A DNA stretch of 62,575 nt from Myxococcota bacterium (GCA_023150875.1 JAKLKC010000041.1:1-62575); one strand, 5' to 3'. Numbered from the stretch's first letter, positions 20,002-29,045 are shown. The notes: generated by a model not told the origin, from the sequence alone. Program-made: numbers and translations.

Positions 20002-23000
20002 TCAGCGCGCCGCGGCCTGGCTCGATCCCCCGGGGCGGTAGATCCCGAGGGACGTGGCCCCCACCAGGCTGCTGCGGTCCCGGGCGTAGATCTCGATGTC
20101 GTTCTCGCCGGGCTCCAGCCCTACGGGGATCTCGAACTCGTAGCGATCCCCCGTGTCCTGGGACACCGCCCTCCCGGCGAGGCTGCGGTAGAACACCTTC
20201 CGCCCGTTGACGAAGACGTAGAGGTCCCGGAGCGCCACGTCGTCGCTGGCGGTGCCCCGCAGGGTCAGGGTCGCCTGGTCGCTGACGCCGTCGGCCGCCC
20301 GGGTGGAGAGGGCGATCACCGGCGGAGACCGCACGAACGCCTCCTCCACCTGGAGGGAGGCCGGGCCCTTCGCCGGGGCGACGTCCGCGGCCCTCACCCA
20401 CCCCGGAGCCCCCCACGGGAGCGCCACGCGGAAGTGATCGCCGAGCTTGCCGTCCACCGCGACGGTCCCCGGTCGCATCCACGCCACCACCGGCCCGTCC
20501 GCCGACGCCCCCCCGCGCACCGCCGTCCGGGCCGCCGCCCGCACCACCTTCTCCACCGGCTCCACGCTCGCCCCCGACGCCTGGACCGGCAGGGTGACCT
20601 CGTCCACGAAGGTCTCGAAGAAGGTGACGTCACCCACCGTGACCTGGAACTCCAGCGGGGCGCTGGCGTCGGCCCGCACGTCGAAGTGCAGGCGCTCCCG
20701 CACCACCTGGCCCGGCTCCAGGCTGAACTCCGCCGTCCCCCGGGTGAGGAAGGCCGCGTTGCCGGCCTTGTTCCGGACCTGGACGAAGCCCGCCTTGCGG
20801 TCCTTGTCCGCGTCGTCTCCGGCGGCGTGGGCCGCCTCCGCGTCGGCCTCGCTCCCCACCGGCGGGGCGGCGAGGGCGTCGTCCCGCTTGGCGGCGGCGA
20901 GGGCGAACCAGTCGTCCCCGGTCCTCCCCTCGCCGATGTTCCGGACCGCCACCAGCAGGTCGATGGCCTCCCCCGGCTGGACCAGGCCGTCCCCGTTGCC
21001 CCGGCTCTCGCCCGACCCGTCGTCGATCACCTGGTAGGAGTAGGCGAATCGGGGGCGAGCCCTCTCGGCGATGCGGACCCTGCCGACGTGGTCCTCGGGG
21101 GCGGCGCTGCCCTCGGTGAAGAAGTGGACCTTCACCTCGTCGGTCCGCGCGCTCATGTGCAGGCCGGGCGTCAGCTCGATGCTCGCCGCGCGCTCCTCGC
21201 CGGGCTCGATGCGCCCGAGGACGAACTCCCGGGCCCCCAGCAGGTCGGACTCGGTCACGGCGCGCAGGCGCAGGAAGGGTCCGGTACCGACGTTCTTCAC
21301 CTTCAGGATCAAAGGGTTGCGCTCTCCCACCCTCAGGGTGCCGTCCGCCGCGGGACCGCCCACCAGGGCGACCTCGGCCCGGGGCGTCCCCTTGCCCTGG
21401 GTCGTGGACCAGTCGACACCGACGGCGCGGAACGCCTCGACCAGCTTCTGCTCTTCGGGGGCCATCAGCTTCTCGATGGCGGCGCGGGCCTCCCGCAGCA
21501 TCGCGCGCCGGTCGGAGCTGCCGCTCGCCTCGAGGATGGTGCGGGCGAACACGACCTGGAAGTCCTTCTTGAAGTCGTCCGCCGTCTCCTCGCGGTCACG
21601 GCGGCTGTCGTCCTTGAAGAGGGCGGCGTCGTGGTACACGAACGAGATCTCCGGTTCCTCCTTCTGCAGGGCGTCGGGGTCCTTGTCGAAGTGCTCGTCC
21701 AGGTCCGCCTCCCGGGTCATGCGGTCCTGCCAGAACATCCGGACGTCGTTGCGGTCCACCAGGGCAGGCCGGAGCGCGATGTCGGGCGTCACCCCCACGG
21801 ACTGGATGGACCGGTTCCCCGGGGTGAGGTACTTGGCGATGGTGAGCTTGAGGGCGGTGGCGTCCTCCATCTCGTAGAGGTTCTGCACCGATCCCTTCCC
21901 GAAGGTCCGCACCCCGACCACCACGGCCCGGTCGTGGTTCTTGAGGGCGCCGCTCACGATCTCCGACGCCGACGCGCTTCCGTGGTCCACCAGGACCACG
22001 ATCCGCATCCGGTCGTCGGTGCCGAACTTGTGCGCCTCCTCCTCGTCGATCTTGAGGTTGCCGTGACCCACGGTGGTGACGATCACCCCCTGATCGATGA
22101 AGCGATCGGCGACCAGCACCGCCTGCTGCAGGTACCCACCCGGGTTGTCCCGCAGGTCCAGCACCAGGCCCTCCAAGGCTCCCTTGCCCTCCGCGGTCGC
22201 CTTCGCCCCCATCTCGGCGAGGGCGAGGTCCATGTCGTCGGCGGTCATCTCGGCGAAGTGGATCAGCTTGAGGTACCCGATCCCCTGCCCCAGGTAGGCG
22301 TGCTTCACGCTGGGGACCTTGATCTCCTCCCGCACCAGGGTGACCTGCTGGGGGGGATCGCCCTCCCTCTCGATGGTGATCCGGATCGGCGTGCCGACGT
22401 CACCCCGGAGTCGGTCCACCGCCTCGTCCAGGGCCATGTTGATGGTGGACTCCTCCTCGATCCGCACGATCCGGTCCATCGCCCGCAGGCCCGCCCGCCA
22501 CGCGGGGGTACCCTGGAGGGGGTAGAGGATGGTGAGGCGGCGGTCCCGGATCCCGATGGTGATCCCCAGCCCCCCGAACTTGCCCTTGTTCTGGACCTGC
22601 ATCTCCTTGAAGTCGTCGGGCTCGATGAAGACGGAGTGGGGATCGAGGGTGCCGAGCATCCCGTTGATCAGCGCGTACTCCACCTTGGGCAGCTCCACGT
22701 GCCGATCCCCCTGGAGGTGCTCTTCGATGAAGCCCGAGAGCTGGCCCAGCACCCGGGTAAGGTCCCCGACGCTCCGCATGGGACCGGTGGCCACCGTCGT
22801 CTCGGCTCCCCCGATCACCGCGTGCACGGTCCCCGCGGCCTCGTCGTAGTCGAAGAGGGCCTCGGGCACGGTGCGGGCCACCCTCTCGAGGGCGGCGGTC
22901 AGCATCTTCGAGGCGTCGACGCGCTCGGGGTCGACGTAGTCCTCGGAGACCTTCTGGGCGACCCTCTTGTAGAGGCGGAGCTGCGAGAACTCGTATTCCC

Positions 23001-23151
23001 GGCTGCCGAAGAGGTCCCACGCCCGGGAGAGGCGGGTCATGGCGGGACCGGCCATCTCCGAGGGCGGACGATCGGGAGTCCCCCCGAACGCGACCAGCCC
23101 GGCGACGACGAGTCCGCCGAGGAACAGGGCGAGGATGGCGATCTGCTTCAT
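20002..23151 (-). CDS. Large S41 family C-terminal processing peptidase
   Basis: A 1049-residue periplasmic serine protease, about twice the usual CtpA/Prc size. An N-terminal signal anchor is MKQIAILALFLGGLVVAGL. The PDZ-like domain is near residues 190-260 (GKFGGLGITIG, LQGTPAWRAGLRAMDRI). The S41 core has LVLDLRDNPGGYL, the catalytic Ser in DHGSASASEI (about 392) and the Lys in FGKGSVQNL (about 419). The C-terminal half adds CARDB-like beta domains and an SH3-like segment with GAPGWVRAADV. Start 23151 was chosen because the next upstream ATG (23238) lies inside a TAAGAT -10-like box (23237-23242). It may process envelope proteins. Confidence 0.92.
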   Translation of the reverse strand: MKQIAILALFLGGLVVAGLVAFGGTPDRPPSEMAGPAMTRLSRAWDLFGSREYEFSQLRLYKRVAQKVSEDYVDPERVDASKMLTAALERVARTVPEALFDYDEAAGTVHAVIGGAETTVATGPMRSVGDLTRVLGQLSGFIEEHLQGDRHVELPKVEYALINGMLGTLDPHSVFIEPDDFKEMQVQNKGKFGGLGITIGIRDRRLTILYPLQGTPAWRAGLRAMDRIVRIEEESTINMALDEAVDRLRGDVGTPIRITIEREGDPPQQVTLVREEIKVPSVKHAYLGQGIGYLKLIHFAEMTADDMDLALAEMGAKATAEGKGALEGLVLDLRDNPGGYLQQAVLVADRFIDQGVIVTTVGHGNLKIDEEEAHKFGTDDRMRIVVLVDHGSASASEIVSGALKNHDRAVVVGVRTFGKGSVQNLYEMEDATALKLTIAKYLTPGNRSIQSVGVTPDIALRPALVDRNDVRMFWQDRMTREADLDEHFDKDPDALQKEEPEISFVYHDAALFKDDSRRDREETADDFKKDFQVVFARTILEASGSSDRRAMLREARAAIEKLMAPEEQKLVEAFRAVGVDWSTTQGKGTPRAEVALVGGPAADGTLRVGERNPLILKVKNVGTGPFLRLRAVTESDLLGAREFVLGRIEPGEERAASIELTPGLHMSARTDEVKVHFFTEGSAAPEDHVGRVRIAERARPRFAYSYQVIDDGSGESRGNGDGLVQPGEAIDLLVAVRNIGEGRTGDDWFALAAAKRDDALAAPPVGSEADAEAAHAAGDDADKDRKAGFVQVRNKAGNAAFLTRGTAEFSLEPGQVVRERLHFDVRADASAPLEFQVTVGDVTFFETFVDEVTLPVQASGASVEPVEKVVRAAARTAVRGGASADGPVVAWMRPGTVAVDGKLGDHFRVALPWGAPGWVRAADVAPAKGPASLQVEEAFVRSPPVIALSTRAADGVSDQATLTLRGTASDDVALRDLYVFVNGRKVFYRSLAGRAVSQDTGDRYEFEIPVGLEPGENDIEIYARDRSSLVGATSLGIYRPGGSSQAAAR

Positions 23152-23550
23152 GCTCGCTTCCCGGGCAAGGAGGCCGGTTCGCGGGTCGAGGAACAGGGGA
23201 AGGACCGCGGTGGCGCGGTCGCCAGGACTCGTCTTCATCTTAGTGGCCGACCCTCGGTTTGGCGACCCCGCCCCCGCCGGGCGGGCGGCCCGGCGCGGAT
23301 CGCGCCCCACAAACATCGGCCCTCCCGGCGCCCTCTTCAACCCGGACCGCGGGCGGGGCGGCGTTGACTTGGGTGGGCCGGGCCCCGATCATCCCCCGTC
23401 CGCCGACGACCCGGCGTGCGCCGAGGGGTCGGAGATCGTCGAGTTGCCCGAGCCAGCCGTGCATCCGAGCCGACCCGTCCCGCCCCCCGCGGGCCTCCGC
23501 GCCGGCCCCGCCGCGCTCCCCCGGGGTCGCACTCGCCAGGGTGCCCTCCC

Positions 23551-26343
23551 GTGAGGCTGCGGCTGGAGTGCCCCAACTGCGCCCGCTCCCACGGCCTCGA
23601 CGGCCCCCCTCCCCCCGAGGGCGCCCGCTACCGCTGCCCCTGCGGCACCGTGCTGACGCTGGTCTACCCCGAGCCGGTGCGGGCCCTCCTGGCGTCCCAG
23701 GAGGCGCGGCGGTCTCCCCCATCCCCTCCCCCGCCGGCCTCCTCGCTCCCTCCTCCCGCGCCGCCACCCCCGCCGGCTGCCGCGGCCCCTCCCACTCCTC
23801 CGCCGCCGGCCCCCGTGGCCCCTCCCGCCCCCGCCACACCCCCTCGCACCGCGCTCGCGGCCCCGGCTCCCCGCCCTCCTTCGCCCCGCCCCGCCGCCCC
23901 GCCACCTCCTCCCCGTCGGGCCGCCCGCGCCGCCCGCGTGGTCCTCGTCGCCGCCGGGGTCCTGGCCCTGGTCGCCGCCGGCGCCGCCTGGGGAGTCCTG
24001 CTCTGGGCGAGCCGGGACCTCCCCACGGTGGACGGGCTGAGGCACTACCGTCCCCCCGTGGTCACCTCGGTCCTGAGCGCCGACGGGCGCCTGGTGGGGG
24101 AGTTCTTCGAGGAACAGCGCTACGTCGTCCCCTACGAGAGGATCCCCCGCCACGTGATCGACGCCTTCGTCGCCGCCGAGGACGCCGGGTTCTTCCAGCA
24201 CCGGGGGGTGGATCCCATGGGCATGGCCCGGGCGGCGCTCCGCAACGCCCGGGAGGGGCGCCTGGCCCAGGGGGGCTCCACCATCACCCAGCAGGTCACC
24301 CGCTCCTTCCTGCTCACCCGCGAGAAGAGCTTCGAGCGCAAGCTCAAGGAGGTGATCCTCGCCACCCGCATCGAGGAGACCCTGGACAAGGAGCAGATCC
24401 TCCACCTCTACCTGAACCAGATCTTCCTCGGGCACGGCGCCTACGGCGTGGAGGCCGCCGCGCGCCTCTACTTCGGCAAGCACGTCGAGGACCTCACCCT
24501 GGCCGAGGCCGCCCTGGTGGCGGGGCTGCCCCAGGCCCCCTCCCGCTACACCCCCATCCACCACTACGACGCCGCCCGGGCCCGCCAGCGCTACGTGCTG
24601 GACCAGATGGCCGACAACGGCTTCGTCAGCCGTCCCGAGGCGGAGGCGGCCTTCGCCGAGCCCCTGTGCTTCGCCCGGAAGCGCGACCTCGCCCGCACCG
24701 AGGCCCCCCACTACGTCGAAGAGGTCCGGCGGGCTCTGGTGGCCCGCTACGGCCACGACGCCGTCTACCGGGAGGGCCTGGAGGTGGAGACGGCGATGGA
24801 GTGGCCCCTCCAGGAGGCCGCCCGGGAGGCGGTGGCCGCTGGGACCGCCCTGGTGGACCGCCGCCTCGGGTACCGCGGACCCGTCGCCCGCCTCCCCCCC
24901 GAGGAGGTCCCCGCCGAGCTCTCCCGGATCGACGCCGAGCGGCGGGCCTCCGGCGGGTCCTGCGCCGTCGTCCCGGGCATCGAGCCGCCTCCCCTCCCTC
25001 CCCTCACCGAGGGGGAGCGCCTCCGGGGCGTGGTGGACGAGGCGCGGGACGGGTGGGCGACCGTGCGCCTGGGGAGCCACATGGGCGTGCTGCTCCTCTC
25101 CGACGTCCGCTGGGCGGTGGAGCGGGATCCCGAGCGCCCCCGCCGCCGCCTCGAGAAGGTGGGCAAGGCCCTCGCCTCCGGCGACGTGGTGCGGGTGCGG
25201 GTGCTGGCCCCGGACGAGGACATGGCCGGGACCCTCGGCCCCGGTCGCCGCGCCGCCCGCCTCGCCCTGGAGCACGAGGTGGAGGTCGACGGCGCCCTCC
25301 TGAGCATGCGCCTCTCCGACGGCGCGGTCCTGGCGATGGTGGGGGGGCGCGACTTCGAGGCGGACGAGTTCAACCTGGTGACCCAGGCGCGGCGCCAGGC
25401 GGGGTCCACCTTCAAGCCCTTCGTGTACGCCGCCGCCCTGGACGACCCGCGCCGGGCCTACACCCCCTCCACCATCGTCCTGGACGCCCCGGTGGTGGGC
25501 TTCAAGGAGGGCGACGGCGGCGAGAGGGAGGTGTGGAAGCCCGGCAACGCCGACGGGGACTTCCTGGGGGACACCACCTTCCGCCGCGGCCTGATCCTGT
25601 CCCGCAACAACGTGACCCTGCGGATCCTCCAGGACATCGGCGTCCCGTGGCTGCGGGAGTACCTGGGCCGCTTCGGCTTCGAGAGCGAGCTGCGGGCCGA
25701 GCTGGGCATGGGCCTGGGCAGCAACGAGGTCACGCTGTGGGAGATGGTGCGGGCCTATTCGGTCTTCGCCACCCTCGGGGACCGGCGCTCCCCCTGGCTC
25801 GTCGCCCGGGTCCGGGACCGGGACGGGAAGGTCCTGGAGGAGACCAGGGAGGGGGAGCTGGCCGCGGCCATGGACCCCGCCACGGCCTTCGTGATGGTCA
25901 ACCTGCTGACGGACGTGGTCCGCTCCGGCACCGCCACCCGGGCGCTGGCGCTGGAAGTGCCCCTGGCGGGGAAGACCGGGACGACCAACGGGTTCAAGGA
26001 TGCCTGGTTCATGGGCTTCACCCCCGAGGTGCTGTCCGGGGTGTGGGTCGGCTTCCGCCAGCCCCGCTCCCTGGGGCCGGGGCAGTACGGGGCGGACTGC
26101 GCCCTCCCCATCTGGATCGACTACATGCGCGCCGTGCTCCCCCGTTACCCCAAGACCGACTTCCGTGTCCCCTCCGGGGTAGAGTGGGCCACCGTCGACG
26201 CCGCCACCGGCCGCCTGGCCCGGGACGACTCCGACCGGAGGGTGAGGGTCGCCTTCCGGGAGGGCACCGCGCCCACGGACCTCGCGCCCGCCAAGGGCGA
26301 GGTGGACCCCGCCGACTTCTTCTCCGCCGACAAGGAACTCTGA
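23551..26343 (+). CDS. Class A penicillin-binding protein with N-terminal zinc ribbon
   Basis: A bifunctional peptidoglycan synthase (PBP1A type) of 930 residues. Glycosyltransferase family 51 has its catalytic Glu in AAEDAGFF (Glu210) and QGGSTITQQ. The transpeptidase motifs are complete: STFK (619-622), SRN (684-686) and KTGTT (808-812). The N-terminus is unusual: a cytoplasmic CPNC...CPCG zinc ribbon (residues 6-29), then an 80-residue Pro/Ala-rich linker before the transmembrane helix (about 130-155). The GTG start at 23551 places the ribbon at the N-terminus; no strong ribosome site is seen, so the start is uncertain. The next lipoprotein gene begins 2 bases after the stop. Confidence 0.93.
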   Translation: MRLRLECPNCARSHGLDGPPPPEGARYRCPCGTVLTLVYPEPVRALLASQEARRSPPSPPPPASSLPPPAPPPPPAAAAPPTPPPPAPVAPPAPATPPRTALAAPAPRPPSPRPAAPPPPPRRAARAARVVLVAAGVLALVAAGAAWGVLLWASRDLPTVDGLRHYRPPVVTSVLSADGRLVGEFFEEQRYVVPYERIPRHVIDAFVAAEDAGFFQHRGVDPMGMARAALRNAREGRLAQGGSTITQQVTRSFLLTREKSFERKLKEVILATRIEETLDKEQILHLYLNQIFLGHGAYGVEAAARLYFGKHVEDLTLAEAALVAGLPQAPSRYTPIHHYDAARARQRYVLDQMADNGFVSRPEAEAAFAEPLCFARKRDLARTEAPHYVEEVRRALVARYGHDAVYREGLEVETAMEWPLQEAAREAVAAGTALVDRRLGYRGPVARLPPEEVPAELSRIDAERRASGGSCAVVPGIEPPPLPPLTEGERLRGVVDEARDGWATVRLGSHMGVLLLSDVRWAVERDPERPRRRLEKVGKALASGDVVRVRVLAPDEDMAGTLGPGRRAARLALEHEVEVDGALLSMRLSDGAVLAMVGGRDFEADEFNLVTQARRQAGSTFKPFVYAAALDDPRRAYTPSTIVLDAPVVGFKEGDGGEREVWKPGNADGDFLGDTTFRRGLILSRNNVTLRILQDIGVPWLREYLGRFGFESELRAELGMGLGSNEVTLWEMVRAYSVFATLGDRRSPWLVARVRDRDGKVLEETREGELAAAMDPATAFVMVNLLTDVVRSGTATRALALEVPLAGKTGTTNGFKDAWFMGFTPEVLSGVWVGFRQPRSLGPGQYGADCALPIWIDYMRAVLPRYPKTDFRVPSGVEWATVDAATGRLARDDSDRRVRVAFREGTAPTDLAPAKGEVDPADFFSADKEL

Positions 26344-26345
26344 CC

Positions 26346-27338
26346 ATGCGATTCCCCAAGAAGAACGCGGCCACCGCCCTCCTCCTGTCCTGCATCCTGC
26401 TGGCCGCCGCCCTCCCCGGCTGCGCGACCGAGGAGGTCCCCGTCACCTACGACGTGTGCCGTCCCCTCCTGGAGTCGGCTTCCGGGACCGAGGGGCCGCT
26501 GGCCGGCGGCTTCGAGGTCGCGATGACCGGGACGTGGCTGGCCCTGGAGTGGGAGGAGCCCCGGGACCTCGCGGTGCGGGTCGGTGGGGTGGACACCGCG
26601 GTGCTGGGCGTGGTGCGGGAGGGGTGCGACGCCTGCGACGCCTGCATCGCCGAGCTGACCTGCGGCGAGTGCATCGAGGCGTGCGAGGGGCGGGCGGGCT
26701 ACGGCGACGCCGAGGCGTCGGAGTGCGTCGAGTCCATCGTCTTCGCGGCGCCTGCCCAGTCCGCCCCCGGCCCCGCCGCCGTGGCGCTGGTCACCCCCCG
26801 GGGGACGGCCACCGGGCAGTCGGTCACCTACCTCGGCCCCTGCGAGGACGGCCTGGACGACGACGGCGACGGCCTGGTGGACGCCGACGACCCCGGCTGC
26901 GCCGCCGATCCCGCGGGGTCGAGCGAGACCGGCCCCTGCGAGGACGGCCTGGACGACGACGGCGACGGCTGGACCGACCTGGACGACCCCGGCTGCGCCG
27001 GCGACCCGGCGGGTGCCGGCGAGGGCGGCTTCTCGGGGACGGGCTGCAACGACGGCCTGGACGGCGACGGGGACGGGTGGGTGGACGCGGCGGACCCGGA
27101 CTGCACCGACGCCACCCTCGATGAGTCCCCTCCCCCGGCGGCGAGCTGCGAGGACGGCCTCGACGACGACGGCGACGGCTGGATCGACCTCTCGGACCCG
27201 GACTGCCAGGTCCCGGACGGCGCCGAGGCCAGCTTCGGCGCCGCGGAGTGCAACGACGGCCTGGACAACGACGGCGACGGGGCCACCGACGCCGCCGACG
27301 CCGACTGCTCCGAGGCCACCGGCACCGAGGAGCCGTAG
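26346..27338 (+). CDS. Cys/Asp-repeat lipoprotein
   Basis: A 330-residue lipoprotein with signal LLAAALPGC (lipid Cys near 26). An IPT/TIG-like segment with a Cys cluster (CDACDACIAELTCGECIEAC) is followed by five repeats of the type C(E/N)DGLDDDGDG..D..DPGC, related to MopE/thrombospondin-3-like calcium-binding units. The ATG lies 2 bases after the PBP stop, with AAGGA inside the PBP end, so the two genes are co-translated. It is probably outer-membrane anchored; a structural or cell-wall-associated role is inference from the operon. Confidence 0.82.
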   Translation: MRFPKKNAATALLLSCILLAAALPGCATEEVPVTYDVCRPLLESASGTEGPLAGGFEVAMTGTWLALEWEEPRDLAVRVGGVDTAVLGVVREGCDACDACIAELTCGECIEACEGRAGYGDAEASECVESIVFAAPAQSAPGPAAVALVTPRGTATGQSVTYLGPCEDGLDDDGDGLVDADDPGCAADPAGSSETGPCEDGLDDDGDGWTDLDDPGCAGDPAGAGEGGFSGTGCNDGLDGDGDGWVDAADPDCTDATLDESPPPAASCEDGLDDDGDGWIDLSDPDCQVPDGAEASFGAAECNDGLDNDGDGATDAADADCSEATGTEEP

Positions 27339-27364
27339 CCCAGCCGGCGCCACACGCCTAGAAT
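27336..27364 (+). promoter_or_regulatory. Predicted promoter of the small zinc-ribbon gene
   Basis: TAGCCC (27336-27341, overlapping the upstream stop), 17 bases, TAGAAT (27359-27364). It ends 30 bases before the ATG at 27395. Confidence 0.45.
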
Positions 27365-27394
27365 CAGCCCCGACCCCCGTGCGGAGGACCTTCC

Positions 27395-27694
27395 ATGGAC
27401 GACCCGAACGGCAAGTTCTGCCACAAGTGCAGGAAGGCGCTGCCCTTCGACACCCGGATCCTCCGCAGCGAGTACTGCCCCTGGTGCGGCGCGGACCTGC
27501 ACTGCTGCGCCAACTGCCACTTCCACGACACCAGCGCCTACAACGAGTGCCGCGAGGTGGGCACGGAGTTCGTGCGGGACCGCGACCGCAACAACCACTG
27601 CTCCACCTTCCGCTACCGCGAGGGCACCCCCGCCTCCACCGGCGCCGCCGCCGACGCCGCCAAGGACAAGCTCAAGGGGCTGTTCAAGATCTGA
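27395..27694 (+). CDS. Small zinc-ribbon cytosolic protein
   Basis: A 99-residue soluble protein with nine Cys: FCHKCRKA, YCPWCGADLHCCANCHFHD, NECREVGTEF and NNHCSTF. The paired CxxC units indicate at least one zinc ribbon. Similar short proteins are widespread in deltaproteobacteria without known function. GGAGG lies 11 bases before the ATG. It carries its own promoter and marks the left edge of the accessory island. Confidence 0.78.
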   Translation: MDDPNGKFCHKCRKALPFDTRILRSEYCPWCGADLHCCANCHFHDTSAYNECREVGTEFVRDRDRNNHCSTFRYREGTPASTGAAADAAKDKLKGLFKI

Positions 27695-27777
27695 CCGGAC
27701 GGGCGCAGCACCGGGGTGCGGATCGGGTGGGCGGAGCGTCCCCGATTCGCCTTCGTGCCGTCCTTCCGTGCCGTCCT

Positions 27778-28179
27778 TCAGCCCCGCGTCGACCGGAGAT
27801 CGGCGACGACCCGTGATAACTCGTCGAATTCCTGGAGCCGCCTCGACTCCAAGGCCAGCGCCGTCCCGAACCGGATGGTGACCGAGCCCGTGACCATGAC
27901 CGTCGGGTTCGCGCGCTCCGGGAGGTCGTCCCGCAGCCCGCCGAGCGCCGCTTCGACCTCGTCGGGGCGGGCCCCGTCGGGCGCGAGGACGTCCAGGTAG
28001 CTCAGGACGGTGTTGCCACCCACCCTGAGCGTGGTCCGCTGTCCCACGAGCTTGCCCGGGTGGGTCTCGGGCCAGTCGGCGACGTCCGTCGGCCACTCCA
28101 CCGGGCCGTGCTCGTGGATGAACGCATGCACCGCTTCCGTGCCACGCCCGTCCCTGACCCGATGTGCGGTGACGTACAT
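27778..28179 (-). CDS. MY(V/I)TAHxVR family protein, third gene of left cassette
   Basis: A 133-residue protein that I do not recognise. It begins MYVTAHRVR and contains HPGKLVGQRTTLRVGGNTVLSYLDVLAPDG. Over its whole length it aligns with the first 140 residues of the protein at 30611-31378: both have MY-TAH-VR, AF-H-H, PG(K/R)L, GGN(T/S)VL(S/A)YLDV and (I)xFxxxxxL. Its start overlaps the stop of the MqsA-like gene by one base (TGATG), so it is translationally coupled to it. No signal peptide or catalytic motif is seen. An accessory role in a toxin-antitoxin-like operon is inference. Confidence 0.75.
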   Translation of the reverse strand: MYVTAHRVRDGRGTEAVHAFIHEHGPVEWPTDVADWPETHPGKLVGQRTTLRVGGNTVLSYLDVLAPDGARPDEVEAALGGLRDDLPERANPTVMVTGSVTIRFGTALALESRRLQEFDELSRVVADLRSTRG

Positions 28180-28646
28180 CAGGACGCCCTCCGGTGCGGC
28201 CCGGTGACGTCATCCGTCTCCACGAGCGGGAACCGCGGAGCGCGCGGGGACCCGGGGCGACGGAGCACGGCCTCGCGGACGAGCGCCGACAGCGAGAGAT
28301 CCCCCCGCTCGAGGTCCAGGCGGTGCCGCTCCGCCTGCGTCAGCCGGACCTGGACCGCCGCCGTTCGACGAGTGGCGGACTTCCGGCCGGGACGCCCGGA
28401 GGGTGGCATCGCCTCGCCGAACCGCTCCCGCCACGCCGCACGCGCCGCCTCGTCGTTGACCCGCAGCAGCGCCGCGTCCTGGAACCGGAACGGCCGCTCG
28501 CCGTCCGGGCCCTCGCAGCCCGTCGGGCACTCCCAGAATCGCGACTCGCTCACGACCTCCCGAGTGCCGCGCCGGTATCGACCCGGTCGAACCTCGAGTC
28601 GAGCCGACCGATCACAATACGGGCAGTGGGGCGGACGAAGTTCCAT
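28179..28646 (-). CDS. MqsA-like antitoxin with zinc N-terminus and RHH-like C-terminus
   Basis: A 155-residue protein. The N-terminal HCPYC ... WECPTGCEG cysteines and the middle segment ending REAVLRR suggest an MqsA-type antitoxin with a zinc-binding toxin-contact domain. Classical MqsA ends in an Xre helix-turn-helix. Here the C-terminal part (about 93-131), TAAVQVRLTQAERHRLDLER then DLSLSALVREAVLRR, looks like a ribbon-helix-helix DNA-binding fold. It lies 2 bases after the mqsR-like gene and overlaps the next gene by one base. Neutralising the upstream toxin and repressing the operon are expected roles by analogy. Confidence 0.65.
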   Translation of the reverse strand: MELRPPHCPYCDRSARLEVRPGRYRRGTREVVSESRFWECPTGCEGPDGERPFRFQDAALLRVNDEAARAAWRERFGEAMPPSGRPGRKSATRRTAAVQVRLTQAERHRLDLERGDLSLSALVREAVLRRPGSPRAPRFPLVETDDVTGPHRRAS

Positions 28647-28648
28647 GG

Positions 28649-28971
28649 TCAGGCTCGGTGGAAACTCACCACGATGAAGCCATCGCGCTCGACGAGGCGG
28701 ATCCAGAGTTCGCCCTCGTCGAGAGGTGGCGTGAAGGTGTGCACGATGTCGCCCGGTCGCCGTGTGCTCCGCTCCGACCGGAGGTAGTCGTCGACCCCCA
28801 GTTCGCCAAGCTCCTCCAGTACGTCCGAACCGTCCCAGCCGAGATCGGCTGCGGCCTCGCCCGCCGCCTTGTCGGTCACGATCACGCGGTCCTGGCCGAG
28901 CGCGACCCGGAGTCGCCCCAGGAAGGCGAACGCTTCGTCAAGGTCCAGACGACACCGATAGTGTAGTGCAT
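28649..28971 (-). pseudogene. MqsR-like toxin gene with apparent frameshift
   Basis: The downstream frame (from 28885 on) contains RVIVTDKAAGEAAADLGW, LGVDDYLRSE and ELWIRLVERDGFIVVSF. This follows the order of E. coli MqsR, a mRNA-cleaving toxin (VRTTRSALLNADELG, VYLKITVIHDVLIVSF). The same frame continues upstream as LDEAFAFLGRLRVALGQDR but has no start codon before a stop at 29024-29026. An ATG at 28971 opens MHYTIGVVW in the adjacent frame. Adding one base near 28940-28946 (a CC run on the minus strand) would join both into about 107 residues. A GTG at 28885 could still give a 78-residue fragment. The usual catalytic Lys/Gln/Tyr positions appear as Arg/His/Trp. Confidence 0.6.
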
Positions 28972-29020
28972 GAAGGGGGAGCTGTCCACGGCGGGGCGTC
29001 CCGTCGTGACCTCCGACGTC

Positions 29021-29045
29021 GGCTCACGACGGGATTCGAACCCGC
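29021..29045 (-). other. tRNA 3'-end-like remnant (T arm)
   Basis: On the minus strand, GCGGG-TTCGAAT-CCCGT forms a 5-bp stem with a consensus T loop (29029-29045), followed by a possible acceptor strand CGTGAGC. No matching 5' acceptor, D arm or anticodon arm lies upstream, so this is not a complete tRNA. Such remnants often mark integration sites. Confidence 0.35.
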
